This document shows, piece by piece, positions 16,298-26,528 of a stretch of DNA of 45,028 nucleotides. The notes below the pieces were generated by a model. It searched no databases and was not told the DNA's origin. It worked only from the letters and a program-made list of their open reading frames with translations. The translations under genes were made by a program, and so were the position numbers. Source of the stretch: Desulfobulbaceae bacterium (GTDB taxonomy: Bacteria > Desulfobacterota > Desulfobulbia > Desulfobulbales > Desulfocapsaceae); the NCBI GenBank assembly GCA_020049575.1, contig JAIFKM010000048.1, forward strand, positions 1 through 45,028, read 5' to 3'. Each line of letters starts with the position of its first letter. Position 1 is the stretch's first letter.

Positions 16298-17989
16298 TTA
16301 TTCACGTTTTTTGGGCAGAAGGAAGGAAATTACGAAGCCGACCGCGTTGATTCCGGCCAAGCCTAAACCAAGAAGCCCCATCGTGCCGAGAAATCCTTGC
16401 TGAGCGGCTAACCGGTCGGCAAGGATGAGGATGGACGATCCGACAATCAAGGCGGCGATAATCATCGCCATCCCCATAATGCGGCTGGCGAGATCAATTT
16501 TTTCGGCCAGGTGCTCAATCCGTTTCAATTCAAGATTCAGGGTGAAGCGACTGTGCCGCACATAGTCGAGGAAGCGCTGGATGTCCGAGGGGATACTCTC
16601 AAGCAGCTCAAAATAACCGGTCATGGTCTTTTGCAACCGCTCTTTGATAGCGTTGACACCGTATCTGTTGGTGACAATCTCCTGGATCTGCGGCTCAACA
16701 TGGGCAAGGACATCAAAGGTCGGATCAAAATGGGCAGCCACCCCTTCAATGGTGGTAAGGGCTTTGGTCAGCAACAGCAGGTCGCTGGGGCATTGAAGCT
16801 GATAGTGCTGGAGCATACTGAAGAACTCTGAAAGCAGAGTGCTGATATTCAGATGCTGGAGATCTGAATTCGGGAAATGACTGATGAGGTGCTGCAGGTC
16901 GGCACGAAAATCTCGTCTATCGGTCTTGGATGGATCGGTATCTGTCAATTCAATAACGACTCTGCAGAGCTTTTCAATGTCGCCTTTGCTCACACCAGCC
17001 ACTAGGTCGATGAGCTGTTCGGTGGTTTTACGGTCGAGTTGCCCGGTCATACCGCAGTCGATGAAACAGAGCGAACCGTCGTTTTGCAGGAATATGTTAC
17101 CGGGATGCGGATCGGCGTGGAAAAAACCGAACCGCAGGCACTGCTTGAAAACTGCATCAGTGCCTTTGGCAACGATTGCCCGGCGCTCTGCCACCGTCAG
17201 ATCGTCGGGGGAAAGGGTTGAAAGGAGCCGCCCGTGAATTTCTTCCAGGGTGAGGACGCTGCGTGTCGTGGCAGGCCAGAACACCTTGGGAAAATGGATG
17301 TTGGCATCGCTTTCGAAATAACGTCGGAGCCGGTCGGTTGACTGACCTTCGTAAATGAGGTTGATTTCCTTGGAGAGTTCTCTGGAGAATTCCTTGGCCA
17401 CGGAAACCGGACTGTAGCCAAGATTGGAAAAATACTGCTCAGCGAACTGTGAAAGAGTTTCGAGCAGGGCCATGTCCTCTTCAACAAGCTGCCTGCTGTC
17501 TGGTCGGAGAACCTTGATGACCACCTGCTGGCCGTCAACGAGAGTAGCCCGGTGAACCTGAGCCATCGATGCGGCAGCAAGCGGCGTTTCCTCGATGGCG
17601 GAGAAGATCAGGTCGAGACGTCCAGGGAATTCAGAGGCAAGCACTTCGTAGATATCAGAGAACGGCACCTCAGTGCAGCGATCCTGAAGTTTCTTCAGTT
17701 CATCTGCCCAATCCTGCGGTATCAGGTCGGGTCGGGTCGACAGGATCTGTCCGCATTTGATAAAAGTTGGCCCAAGTTCCTCAAGAACCCTTCTGAAACG
17801 CTCGGGTTTGGGAATGTCGGCAGTCTCCCGGCCACTCTCTTTGGTTTCCTCCTCCTTGACCAGATCCTGCAGTCGATGGATGCCTGAGTCAATGAGTACC
17901 TGGCGGAATCCATAGGCCGAGAGGACTTTGATGATTTCTGCCAGTCGCTTGGTGTTTCGTATTGTGCGCTTGATATTGACAATGTTCAT
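16298..17989 (-). CDS. ABC1/AarF/UbiB-family atypical kinase, membrane-anchored
   Basis: The 563-residue protein has the ABC1 family KxGQ motif as [16 protein letters not shown], then [22 protein letters not shown] and the catalytic region [14 protein letters not shown] followed by FIDCGMTG. Two hydrophobic stretches at the C-terminus ([16 protein letters not shown] and [20 protein letters not shown]) anchor it in the membrane. UbiB-type proteins are ATPases needed for quinone biosynthesis or lipid transport. A sulfate reducer uses menaquinone rather than ubiquinone, so the ubiquinone role should not be assumed. Its ATG overlaps the HDOD gene stop by 4 nt. Confidence 0.9.
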   Translation of the reverse strand: MNIVNIKRTIRNTKRLAEIIKVLSAYGFRQVLIDSGIHRLQDLVKEEETKESGRETADIPKPERFRRVLEELGPTFIKCGQILSTRPDLIPQDWADELKKLQDRCTEVPFSDIYEVLASEFPGRLDLIFSAIEETPLAAASMAQVHRATLVDGQQVVIKVLRPDSRQLVEEDMALLETLSQFAEQYFSNLGYSPVSVAKEFSRELSKEINLIYEGQSTDRLRRYFESDANIHFPKVFWPATTRSVLTLEEIHGRLLSTLSPDDLTVAERRAIVAKGTDAVFKQCLRFGFFHADPHPGNIFLQNDGSLCFIDCGMTGQLDRKTTEQLIDLVAGVSKGDIEKLCRVVIELTDTDPSKTDRRDFRADLQHLISHFPNSDLQHLNISTLLSEFFSMLQHYQLQCPSDLLLLTKALTTIEGVAAHFDPTFDVLAHVEPQIQEIVTNRYGVNAIKERLQKTMTGYFELLESIPSDIQRFLDYVRHSRFTLNLELKRIEHLAEKIDLASRIMGMAMIIAALIVGSSILILADRLAAQQGFLGTMGLLGLGLAGINAVGFVISFLLPKKRE

Positions 17990-18876
17990 GAAGCAGAGAG
18001 TATGTCGAGAACGGCGCCATCTTTTTGCCGGCTTTGAGTGAGTTCAGTATACCAGATTCCGGTCTTCTCCACCTCCCAGGGAAGATTGTTGTCGCGCCAG
18101 ATCTGCAGATTATCCGGCAGGAAGTCTTTGAATATGGCTATAACGTCATCAGCATTTAATTTTTCGGGATTGCAGTAAATCAGCGAGAGAATGTCTGCCA
18201 TCTGGACGATAAGCGGGGAAATTCTGCTGGTTGGAGCTAACAGCGGACTGTGATGGTAACCGACGGCCATGATCAGGGATTCAGGAAAGAGCCAGCGCCG
18301 CAAGAGCCGTTTGCCTATATCGTCATGACCGATCGAGAACATCTCGTTTTCTTTGATGACACTTCGTGATTGATTCGGCTCCGACAGTTCGAGAAGGGGT
18401 GAATAGTCATGAGGAAAGGTCATCAGCATTGCCAGTTTGCCAATATCATGGATTAGCCCGGCGATGAAGAATTCGCTGGGCGAATAGCCCAGGTGTTCAG
18501 CAAGTATCTTGGCTGCAAGACCGCAGGTGAATGAATGCTCCCAGAATAGCCTAATGTTAGTTTTGTTGTTTTTGGTGAGTGACTGGAAAGAAGAAAAAAC
18601 AGCCTTGCCGATAACAATGTTGCGGATCTCAGCAAAACCAAGGACTATCACGGCTTTTTCAATGGTGCTGACCTCGCCCGGCAAGCCGAAAAAGGCTGAA
18701 TTGGCAATTTTCAGAATGGCTGCGCACATCGACTGATCGGGAAGGATGGCCTTCATGAGATCCTGGGCTGAACTCTCAGGGTTGCCGGTGACGGTCATGA
18801 CCTTATTGACGGTCATCGGCAGGGCTGGGAAAGAGTCAATCTGTTTGAGCAGAGCAGTGAAGTGGGCGTGTGTCAT
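17986..18876 (-). CDS. HDOD-domain signalling protein
   Basis: A single HDOD domain spans most of the 296 residues: FPALPMTVNKVM, then LPDQSMCAAILKIANSAFFG, STIEKAVIVLGFAEIRNI, and FIAGLIHDIGKLAM near residues 140-155. The HD dyad is present in the last motif. HDOD proteins usually act as adaptors in bacterial signalling rather than as proven hydrolases. The gene overlaps both neighbours by 4 nt, so it is translationally coupled to the GGDEF/HD-GYP-like gene upstream and the ABC1-kinase gene downstream. This arrangement suggests one regulatory module. Confidence 0.9.
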   Translation of the reverse strand: MTHAHFTALLKQIDSFPALPMTVNKVMTVTGNPESSAQDLMKAILPDQSMCAAILKIANSAFFGLPGEVSTIEKAVIVLGFAEIRNIVIGKAVFSSFQSLTKNNKTNIRLFWEHSFTCGLAAKILAEHLGYSPSEFFIAGLIHDIGKLAMLMTFPHDYSPLLELSEPNQSRSVIKENEMFSIGHDDIGKRLLRRWLFPESLIMAVGYHHSPLLAPTSRISPLIVQMADILSLIYCNPEKLNADDVIAIFKDFLPDNLQIWRDNNLPWEVEKTGIWYTELTQSRQKDGAVLDILSAS

Positions 18877-20513
18877 AGGTCAATATCTGGATTATTGTTG
18901 AGCAGATCAGCCCGCATGTCTGTCATGAAGATGTCGTCAAGCTCAAGCAGGTTGTGTTCCTGGATGATGTCGAAGATTTTGAGAACAAGGAATGGGTCAA
19001 ATTGCTTGCCTGCCTGGCTGACTAATTCTTTGATGATGGCCTTTGGTTTGAGTTTCCGGCGAAACGGCCGGTTGGAATTCATCGCTGCCAGTGAATCGAC
19101 AATGTTGAAAATCCTGGCCCCGAGCGGGATCTCCTCCCCCTTCAGACCCTCGGGGAAACCACTGCCGTCATAGTGCTCACCGTGATACAAAAGAATAGAG
19201 CGCTCGTTGGCAAAATAGTCGAAAACCTCAGTTATTTCTGCAAGTTTATAAGGGAATTCGTCCATTTTTTTCCGGTCATCCTTGTTAAATTTCTTCTCCT
19301 GGCTGATGATATCATTGTGGAGAAGAAAACGGATGCTGGTGTTCAGGGTAATGGCATTCTGAAAGGTCCGGATCAGGGCGAGAGGGAGGCCCAATCGGTC
19401 TCCGAGCAGATTGATATAGTGAGAAACATTCTGGATATGATCCCGATGCTCTGCTCCGGCCAGATCTTTGGCCAGGAGTTGCAGTGAGGAAATTGCCGAA
19501 CTGCGGGTCTTGTCGAGAATACGGGCAATTGTCACTTTCAGTGAGGCAAGATTTTTTTCGGTGGAGTAACGATTGACTTCCAGCGGTGTGAAAATATTGC
19601 ACCGATTTCTTCCCTCAGCCTTAGCCATATTCAGGGCGGTTTCCGTCATCGTGATGAACTCATCCTGGCTCTCCGGATGGTGCTTGCGCAAGGAGGCGAT
19701 ACCGATGGAAACAGTGATATGTTTTTTGACAGAGCCATTGCTGAAGGGTTTGGAAGAACAGGCAAGCCGCAGCTTTTCTGCTTTCTTGAAGGCCTGATCG
19801 ATATCTGCCCCGGGCATCAGGATGACAAAATCTTCGCCTGAGAATCGAAAACAGATGTCTTCCTGACGAGTGGCCTTGGTAAGCCTGGCTGACATTTCAT
19901 TCAGGACGGAATCGCCATAGCTGTGTCCTGCTGTTTTGTTGACTTCATTGAAGTAATCGATGTCCAGTATCAAGAGCGAGAGTTCTGCGCCGTTTTTCTC
20001 AGCCTTGACTATTTCATCATGGAGGATCTTGGTCAATTGCCGGCGGTTGTATAGGCCGGTGAGGCCGTCTCTGGTTGACAGCCTGTCAAGAAATTCATTG
20101 TGGGCTTTGATATTGCGATAATGTTCTTCACTGAGGTTGCGCAGGTGTTCGAGCATTCGCAGCTTAAAAAAGAGGTAATCACCCGAAAAAGGCTCTCGGA
20201 TATAATCAATGACTCGGAAAGTCCTCTGTTTGAGGATTTCCTCCAGAGAGGATGCTGCCGTACCGATAATCATTATAGGCAGATAGGTAGGTATTTCTTT
20301 GCTACTGAGGAGCTCGGCGAGGTCACTGCGATGTTCCGAGACAAGTACAAGAGAGAGCTTGGGGAAGAGCGAGGGTGACCAGGGTGTGCCGGGCTGGTCG
20401 GCCCGGATAATGTCTACCTGATTGCCCTCCAACATTTTTTCGAGCTCGAGGGTCTGCTGTAGGGTTGAGCCCATCACGAGGAGCTTCATGGCCATTTTTT
20501 GCGGTGTTGACAA
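18873..20513 (-). CDS. Pseudo-receiver, GGDEF and degenerate HD-GYP protein
   Basis: Residues about 8-115 resemble a response-regulator receiver, but the phospho-acceptor Asp position reads LVLVSEH, so phosphorylation is unlikely. The GGDEF domain (about 145-310) has DGLTGLYNRR at 149-158, the I-site RQED at 216-219, and a signature SGEDF at 225-229 in place of GGEEF. The C-terminal domain has the GYP-like HYDGSGFPEGLKGEEIPLGARI, but the segment where LLHDIGK should be reads ITLNTSIRFLL, so the HD dyad is missing. Cyclic-di-GMP synthesis may survive (other first-position variants exist); phosphodiesterase activity is improbable. It is the first gene of a three-gene overlapping operon. Confidence 0.88.
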   Translation of the reverse strand: MSTPQKMAMKLLVMGSTLQQTLELEKMLEGNQVDIIRADQPGTPWSPSLFPKLSLVLVSEHRSDLAELLSSKEIPTYLPIMIIGTAASSLEEILKQRTFRVIDYIREPFSGDYLFFKLRMLEHLRNLSEEHYRNIKAHNEFLDRLSTRDGLTGLYNRRQLTKILHDEIVKAEKNGAELSLLILDIDYFNEVNKTAGHSYGDSVLNEMSARLTKATRQEDICFRFSGEDFVILMPGADIDQAFKKAEKLRLACSSKPFSNGSVKKHITVSIGIASLRKHHPESQDEFITMTETALNMAKAEGRNRCNIFTPLEVNRYSTEKNLASLKVTIARILDKTRSSAISSLQLLAKDLAGAEHRDHIQNVSHYINLLGDRLGLPLALIRTFQNAITLNTSIRFLLHNDIISQEKKFNKDDRKKMDEFPYKLAEITEVFDYFANERSILLYHGEHYDGSGFPEGLKGEEIPLGARIFNIVDSLAAMNSNRPFRRKLKPKAIIKELVSQAGKQFDPFLVLKIFDIIQEHNLLELDDIFMTDMRADLLNNNPDIDL

Positions 20514-20715
20514 TGTGTTATCCTCGAAAGAAGAGCCGTCAGCAGACTGCTTTGGTGAAGAATATCTGCTTAAGTATATAGTCTTTCAGAGGGAAAAAGC
20601 AAATCGAATATAACTATGGGCAATATCATGCAAACTTCTTTTTTCAGAGCGTGTGGAATGCCTTCGTATTGGAAAAGAAGGAAGCTTTTCGGCGAGAGCC
20701 CGAGGGGAACGATGG

Positions 20716-21450
20716 TCAGCCTGTGGCCAAGACCTCTGTTTTCAGGTCGAAATCACGGGGTATTAAGTACGCCTCATCAATCAGTTTAGTGAGTTGGCGG
20801 TGAATTGTCTTGATGGGAGGCAATGGAGCGATAGTTGGCAGAAGATCGCAGGCAGGTAGAGGTGGACGGAGTCGCATCTGTTCATCAAGCCCATGCTGGG
20901 GATCACCTACGCGACCTGATTCCATCAGTTCACTTCGGCCGGAATCGGAGTTGTCGATCCTGCGGATGAAATTCATAATGCTGTCTATATCGTTCTTTTG
21001 ATAAAACAGCTTGATCTGCTCGCGGATGGTTTCCTGTTCTTCGGTAAGTTCAGAGAGAGTTTTACAGTACTCTTCAACCTGATGAGCCAGCGATACATAG
21101 GTGTCAAAAAACATGTTGCGGAACCGGCGGCGTCTTGTCCAGCCCCTGAGGTTTTTGCCGGCGAAGGCCTTTTTGCGGATAGTTGGTGACTGGACAAGAT
21201 ACGGATCATAAAAGAATTCCTCGGGCAGTCCGACGAGTTGGGTGAAGCGATGAATCAAATCTTTGCGGTGGAGAAGGATATACATGCGTATGAGGTCAAA
21301 ACCGATTTTGTTCTCCAACTCCAGGGAGGATATGGTGAGCCGTTGTTCGTAGAGTTCCTTATCGTCTTCAATACGTTTGCGGAATCCGAAATAGCGTTCA
21401 GCTATCTCTTTTTTTACCTCAAACGATAATATCTTCGTCAAATCTTCCAT
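20716..21450 (-). CDS. Conserved-looking hypothetical protein, charged and helical
   Basis: I do not recognise this 244-residue protein. Residues 1-60 and 95-165 are rich in charged helical sequence (EEQETIREQIKLFYQKNDID). There is a strongly basic patch GWTRRRRFRNMF near residue 105 and a Pro-rich stretch PLPACDLLPTIAPLPP near 195-215. There is no signal peptide or membrane span, so it is probably cytoplasmic. The frame has good coding character and starts ATG at 21450, divergent from dnaG across 127 nt. A TATAAT on the minus strand (21532-21527) may belong to its promoter. Placement beside dnaG and rpoD does not by itself indicate function. Confidence 0.65.
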   Translation of the reverse strand: MEDLTKILSFEVKKEIAERYFGFRKRIEDDKELYEQRLTISSLELENKIGFDLIRMYILLHRKDLIHRFTQLVGLPEEFFYDPYLVQSPTIRKKAFAGKNLRGWTRRRRFRNMFFDTYVSLAHQVEEYCKTLSELTEEQETIREQIKLFYQKNDIDSIMNFIRRIDNSDSGRSELMESGRVGDPQHGLDEQMRLRPPLPACDLLPTIAPLPPIKTIHRQLTKLIDEAYLIPRDFDLKTEVLATG

Positions 21451-21577
21451 GGATTTAAGTATTGACCCGGGGTGAGGAAAAAAAGCAGTTCGCTGGCCTC
21501 TGCATGAGGATATTTAAGAAAGAAGTATTATAGTATTTAGTTAGTGGAGATTCACCTATCATTTTTACGGAAGAGAA

Positions 21578-23392
21578 ATGAGATACCAGCAATCGCGCGA
21601 GGACATGGCCGCGCAGGTCAAAGAGCAGGCTGATATCGTCAAAATTATTGGCGAGTGCGTCAGTTTGAAAAAGAGCGGTGCCCGATTTCTTGGGTTGTGT
21701 CCTTTTCACGGCGAGAAAACGCCGTCGTTCACGGTGCATCCGGCCCAGCAGTTTTTCCATTGTTTCGGCTGTGGTGAATCGGGAGACGTCTTTAATTTCA
21801 TGATGAAGTATTACCATCTTGATTTCTTGTCAGCATTGAAGGAGCTTGCTCGCCGGTACCAGATCGTTCTGCCGGAAAGGCCGAGATCCGCCGAGGACGA
21901 GAAGAGGGCGAAGAGGCATCGACTCTTGTATGATGTCAACAGAAAGGCTGCTGATATTTATCGAAAATATCTTCTTGAAGCTCCAGGCGCCGAGGCCGCA
22001 AGAGGGTATTTGGACTCGCGTGGTGTTATACCTGAGATCCAGGAAAAATTCCATCTGGGATACGCCCCGTCGACTGAAACAATGGGCTGGGAGTTTCTCG
22101 GGCGCCAACTCAGCAGCGAGGAAAAACAGTTGGCTGAGGAGTTGGGGCTGTTGGTGAGAAAAGAGGGGAAAGGCGGGACATATGATCGCTTTCGTGATCG
22201 CATCCTTTTCCCTATTTTTGATATAAGCGGTCAGATTCTCGGTTTTGGCGGACGAATTCTCGGAGAAGGTCAGCCCAAGTATATGAATTCGCCGGAGAGC
22301 CCGATCTTCAGCAAAAGTCGATCCCTGCTCGGCCTTTATCAACAGAAGGACATTCTCAGACAGATGCGGCGGGCTGTTCTGGTGGAGGGGAATTTTGACC
22401 TGATATCGTTGGTGCAGAGAGGCTGCCGCAACGTTGTCGCGCCACTGGGTACAGCTCTGACCCGAGAGCAGGTCCGTCTCCTTAAACGTTACGTGACTGA
22501 GGCGACACTGCTTTTTGATGGTGATGCGGCTGGCACCAAGGCGGCTGTGCGCGCTGTGCCTCATTTTTTTGCCGAACAGATGACGGGACGGGTGGCCCTG
22601 CTGCCCGAAGGTCACGATCCTGACACATTTGTCAGGCAGGAAGGGCTGCCTGCACTGCAGAAGCTGTTTGATAAGGCTGAGTCGCTGCCGGAGTTTGTTC
22701 TAGCCCAGTTGATACAAGAACATGGACTCAGTCTTGATGGCAAAACAAGGATTATTGAAGGGATTCAGCCGTTGATTGAGGCTGCCTCTTCCCCCTTGCA
22801 GCGCTCCCTGATTATCTCCCATTTTAGTGAAAAAATTGGTATTCCTGCGCAACAGATGGAAAAGCTGATCGGCAGGGGGAGCGGTCAGCAGGAAGTGCAG
22901 CCTCATGAAAAAGTAAAACCGCGTGATGGGTATATAGCGCCGCTCGCATCGGCGCAGCGTCAATTGGTCAGTTTCATGCTCTTCTATCCGCAATATTTCG
23001 ACAGCCTTTCAAAGAGTGGCCTGCGCGAATGCCTTGCTGGAAGCGTTGGGGAGGTGCTTTTCCTGCAGATGCAGGCCTTGCTGAGTGGCAGATCTGAGGT
23101 TGAACCGGAGGAATTGCTCAGCGCCCTGCCGGAAGGCGCCGAGCGAAACCTAGTTGCTGATCTGCTCTTGAAAGCCACGGAAAGAAGTGGAGGCAATGCA
23201 CTCTCAGCCACCCCTGAGGAGGAATTGGCTGATCTTCTGGAGTGGTTGAAACGCTTCCAATTGCAGCAAGCGTCGGAAAATCTGCAGCAGCAGATTGCCA
23301 CAATCGTGACGGTGGGTGATGGGGTTGAGCTGCAACGTCTTGTCATGGAAAAACATGAAATCGATCGACAGATTCAGGGGCTGTCGGGATAG
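21578..23392 (+). CDS. dnaG: DNA primase
   Basis: The 604-residue protein has the CHC2 zinc-ribbon with Cys41, His44, Cys62 and Cys65 (LCPFHGEKTPSF, HCFGCGESGD). The RNA-polymerase core includes LGGRIL-type sequence (GFGGRILGEGQPKYMNSPE). The TOPRIM acidic residues sit in VLVEGNFDLISL and LLFDGDAAGTKA. The C-terminal helicase-binding domain follows after about residue 440. It synthesises RNA primers for replication with DnaB. A purine-rich GGAAGAG precedes the start. rpoD follows, a truncated version of the macromolecular-synthesis operon without rpsU. Confidence 0.97.
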   Translation: MRYQQSREDMAAQVKEQADIVKIIGECVSLKKSGARFLGLCPFHGEKTPSFTVHPAQQFFHCFGCGESGDVFNFMMKYYHLDFLSALKELARRYQIVLPERPRSAEDEKRAKRHRLLYDVNRKAADIYRKYLLEAPGAEAARGYLDSRGVIPEIQEKFHLGYAPSTETMGWEFLGRQLSSEEKQLAEELGLLVRKEGKGGTYDRFRDRILFPIFDISGQILGFGGRILGEGQPKYMNSPESPIFSKSRSLLGLYQQKDILRQMRRAVLVEGNFDLISLVQRGCRNVVAPLGTALTREQVRLLKRYVTEATLLFDGDAAGTKAAVRAVPHFFAEQMTGRVALLPEGHDPDTFVRQEGLPALQKLFDKAESLPEFVLAQLIQEHGLSLDGKTRIIEGIQPLIEAASSPLQRSLIISHFSEKIGIPAQQMEKLIGRGSGQQEVQPHEKVKPRDGYIAPLASAQRQLVSFMLFYPQYFDSLSKSGLRECLAGSVGEVLFLQMQALLSGRSEVEPEELLSALPEGAERNLVADLLLKATERSGGNALSATPEEELADLLEWLKRFQLQQASENLQQQIATIVTVGDGVELQRLVMEKHEIDRQIQGLSG

Positions 23393-23452
23393 GCCTCTCT
23401 GTAAATGATTTCGATTATTTGATTATTGTCAGCCACTCGTTGATTAAATTGC

Positions 23453-23482
23453 TTGACAATTTGTAATATTTTGTTCCATATC
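23453..23482 (+). promoter_or_regulatory. Possible rpoD-proximal sigma-70 promoter
   Basis: A perfect TTGACA at 23453-23458 lies in the dnaG-rpoD gap. The best -10 candidate is weak (CATATC at 23477-23482, 18-nt spacing). It would give rpoD its own promoter inside the operon. Confidence 0.35.
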
Positions 23483-23606
23483 TACGATGTGGCTGAATTG
23501 TTAGATTTTTTGTTATTTGCAGGGAAGAAAAGGGCATCTGTCGAATGAATTGCAGAATGACGCCTTGGAAAGCTCTCTGCAAGAGACAGTTAGGAGGAGA
23601 ACGTTC

Positions 23607-25259
23607 ATGGTTTCAAGTGGACATAGGCGCGAGGAATCCAGCTCATTTGGGCTGGAGGAAGATTTTTTTACCGCAGACGAAGACGAGTCGTCGATCTTTG
23701 AATTGACGGGGATGTATCAGGCCGACGATGAGGCTGTTCCCATCGATCTCTGTGAAACATTTCCGGAAGACAGAAGGGCTCGAGGCACTGATCGGCGTGA
23801 AAGCAGCTTCAGTGACAGGCGCAAAGGCGATCGCCGGCGGATATCAAGGAATCCGAGCAAGGATGGGACCCACTCCATTGATCCGATGAATATTTACCTC
23901 CGTGAGATGGGGGCTCTCACCCTCCTCAGCCATGAGGAGGAACTCAAACTAGCCAAGATGATGGAGGAAGGGAAGCGAAGAATTCAGAACGCCGTGTTCA
24001 AGACACCGCTGGCTATTCCGGCCCTGGTCGAGGTATCAAAGGATCTGGCGGTGAGCAAGGAGAATATCTGCAACGTCGTCAACGGAGTCTCCGAGGATCA
24101 ACCTGAACTCATCGCCCGCGAAGCCAAGGCATTCCTGGAGAATGTCGAAAGGGCCATCGATCTGGACAAGATGCGTGATGACCTGCTGAAACAATACCGC
24201 ACTCTTGCTAAGGATTCTCCTGAATCCGCTGATATCCATGGAAAAATACTTGAGAAAGGCAGCGAGATAGTGGGACTTTTCCAGGATAGAATCGTCTGCT
24301 CCGAATGTGTCAATGCGGTCGCGGCAGGACTTGAGGATCTCTCCAGAAGATTTCGTAAAGTATTTGTGGAGATGATGCGCAGTCGCAATCTTCCTTCTGC
24401 CGAACCTGCAGTCGGGTTCAAATCTCAGGAAATAGAAGAAGAGGTGAACCGGCAGCTTTTGAGTGAATCAGGTATGGATCATAAGGACTTGCAGCTTGCT
24501 CTTTACGAGATTGATGCAGGCAGGGATATGGCCAAATATGCCAAGGAAGCGCTGGTCAGGGCAAATTTACGTCTTGTTATTTCTGTGTCCAAAAAATTTG
24601 CCAATCGCGGACTGCAGTTCTCCGATCTGATCCAGGAAGGCAATATCGGACTCATGAAAGCCGTCGAGAAGTTTGACTACCACCGGGGGTATAAATTCAG
24701 CACATATGCCACTTGGTGGATTCGACAATCAATTACGCGTGGCATTGCCGACCAAGGACGGACCATTCGTCTGCCGGTGCATATGATTGAGACAATCAAT
24801 CGACTGCTACGCGTTTCAAAGGATTTCCTCCTTGAAGAGCATCGCGAACCCACCCCGGAAGAAATGGCGGAACAGCTTGGAACAGAGGTTTCGAAAGTCA
24901 AGTCGGCCTTGAAAATTGCCAAGGATGCCATTTCGCTTGATACCCCAGTCGGTGATGATGGTGAGACCTATCTTGGAGACTTTATCGAAGACAGCGAGCA
25001 TCCAGGTCCCCATGAAATCTCAATGGTTTCAAGTCTTCGGGAATGCCTTACGCAGGTGATGTCTTCTCTCTCGCCGCGCGAGGCCAAAGTCCTTCGAATG
25101 CGGTACGGTATTAATGCCGATTGCGATCATACACTTGAAGAAGTGGGGCGGTGTTTTGCAGTTACCCGTGAACGCATCAGGCAGATAGAGGCTCAGGCTA
25201 TTGCCAAGCTCAAGCATCCTTCTCGGATTGAAGAATTACGCGTATTCATGACAGACTAA
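23607..25259 (+). CDS. rpoD: Primary sigma factor RpoD (sigma-70)
   Basis: The 550-residue sigma factor has region 1.2 ([21 protein letters not shown]), a non-conserved insertion, and region 2 ([38 protein letters not shown], then [20 protein letters not shown]). Region 3 and region 4.2 ([21 protein letters not shown]) follow. I chose the ATG at 23607 because TAGGAGGAG sits just upstream; the frame extends to a TTG at 23517 without a ribosome-binding site. The N-terminus is acidic and then carries four DRR repeats (about residues 57-80) instead of a recognisable region 1.1. It directs RNA polymerase to housekeeping promoters. Confidence 0.96.
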   Translation: MVSSGHRREESSSFGLEEDFFTADEDESSIFELTGMYQADDEAVPIDLCETFPEDRRARGTDRRESSFSDRRKGDRRRISRNPSKDGTHSIDPMNIYLREMGALTLLSHEEELKLAKMMEEGKRRIQNAVFKTPLAIPALVEVSKDLAVSKENICNVVNGVSEDQPELIAREAKAFLENVERAIDLDKMRDDLLKQYRTLAKDSPESADIHGKILEKGSEIVGLFQDRIVCSECVNAVAAGLEDLSRRFRKVFVEMMRSRNLPSAEPAVGFKSQEIEEEVNRQLLSESGMDHKDLQLALYEIDAGRDMAKYAKEALVRANLRLVISVSKKFANRGLQFSDLIQEGNIGLMKAVEKFDYHRGYKFSTYATWWIRQSITRGIADQGRTIRLPVHMIETINRLLRVSKDFLLEEHREPTPEEMAEQLGTEVSKVKSALKIAKDAISLDTPVGDDGETYLGDFIEDSEHPGPHEISMVSSLRECLTQVMSSLSPREAKVLRMRYGINADCDHTLEEVGRCFAVTRERIRQIEAQAIAKLKHPSRIEELRVFMTD

Positions 25260-25342
25260 CGCCCCGGGCAGGTCATTGTCGGAGCCCATCAGGGAAATGC
25301 CAGACGGTTGCTCCTGTTATTTATTGAAGATTGAGGAGAGCT

Positions 25343-26458
25343 ATGACGGCCATTCTTGACTGGGTAGGTCTTTGTCTGGCTCCCGGAATTGGGCTGGCAG
25401 GATTCTGGCGATTGGTTGAGTGCCTGGGAAGTCCTGAGCGAGTGCTGGCTACCAGCCCTCATGAGTTGCGCAAAATTCCCGGAATTCAGGCCAGGCAAAT
25501 CTCCGCCCTCTCATCGCCCGAGTTGCTGCGCCAAAGAGCAAAAGATGAACTTGAACACCTTGCTGCTCAAGGGGGCCTGGCTATTGCATATAGCGATGAA
25601 CGCTATCCTCCCCTCTTGAGGCAGATTTCAGATCCTCCGCCGATCATTTATTTGGCTGGCTGCCCGGATTTGCTGCAGACCGACATGATCGCTGTAGTCG
25701 GTTCCCGTGCCGCCTCGACGTATGGTCGACGAATTGCCTTTTCACTGGCCCGAACTCTTGCACATTCGCTCACAATCGTATCCGGATTGGCACTCGGCAT
25801 CGATACCGAGGCACATTCCGGTACCCTGTCGGTGAATGGCAGGACTATCGCTGTTCTCGGATGTGGCTTGGACGTGGTCTATCCCTATCAGAACAGACGA
25901 CTTTATGAGAGGATCAGGGAGACAGGTCTTCTCGTGAGTGAGTACCCATTGGGAACGACGCCGGAAGGCTTTCGCTTTCCCGCCCGTAATAGAATCATTG
26001 CAGGCTTGAGTCTTGGAGTTCTTGTTGTGGAGGCGGCCCGCAAGTCTGGATCCCTCATTACAGCCCAATTGGCCCTCGATTCAGGGCGTGAAGTTTTTGC
26101 GGTTCCCGGTCAGGTTGACTCAATCAAGAGTGAGGGCACCCATTGGCTGTTGAAACAAGGGGCAAAACTGGTACAATCCGCTGACGATGTCCTCGAGGAA
26201 TTTCAAGTAATGGGGATATCATCCTGCCATTCAGGTGGAGTCGAGGGAAAAAATGAGGGGACGCTCCTTGCTGATCCGGATGCTGTAGCCTTGCTCAGTA
26301 TGATAGAGGCTTATCCGCAAAGCCGGGACAATCTTACTCGGAGTTCGGGCTATCCCCCAGCCCGTCTGAGTGAACTGCTCTTGCTGCTTGAACTCGAGGG
26401 ATATGTCGAGGTGCTGCCGGGTGATGCGGTAAGGATTATATCGGGGCACAATAACTGA
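25343..26458 (+). CDS. dprA: DNA-processing protein DprA
   Basis: The 371-residue protein carries the Rossmann-like DprA domain: VGSRAASTYGRRIAF, SGLALGIDTEAHSG, VLGCGLDVVYPYQNRRLY, FPARNRIIAGLS and FAVPGQVDS. An N-terminal SAM-like helical part and a C-terminal winged-helix-like part (DNLTRSSGYPPARLSELLLLLELEG) complete the usual architecture. DprA loads RecA on single-stranded DNA in transformation. The ATG at 25343 has GAGGAG upstream; a TTG at 25331 in frame is less likely. It sits 83 nt after rpoD; topA, a frequent neighbour, is not here. Confidence 0.94.
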   Translation: MTAILDWVGLCLAPGIGLAGFWRLVECLGSPERVLATSPHELRKIPGIQARQISALSSPELLRQRAKDELEHLAAQGGLAIAYSDERYPPLLRQISDPPPIIYLAGCPDLLQTDMIAVVGSRAASTYGRRIAFSLARTLAHSLTIVSGLALGIDTEAHSGTLSVNGRTIAVLGCGLDVVYPYQNRRLYERIRETGLLVSEYPLGTTPEGFRFPARNRIIAGLSLGVLVVEAARKSGSLITAQLALDSGREVFAVPGQVDSIKSEGTHWLLKQGAKLVQSADDVLEEFQVMGISSCHSGGVEGKNEGTLLADPDAVALLSMIEAYPQSRDNLTRSSGYPPARLSELLLLLELEGYVEVLPGDAVRIISGHNN

Positions 26459-26528
26459 AACGACCGACCGCTGCTTGACAGGGGGATTGAAACCGGTCAT
26501 CTCCAAATTCTTATAATAGGCTTGCGCT

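Noticed and set aside
21830-22615. 261-codon minus-strand frame inside dnaG
   Set aside because: It overlaps conserved dnaG coding sequence completely and is not coding in character.
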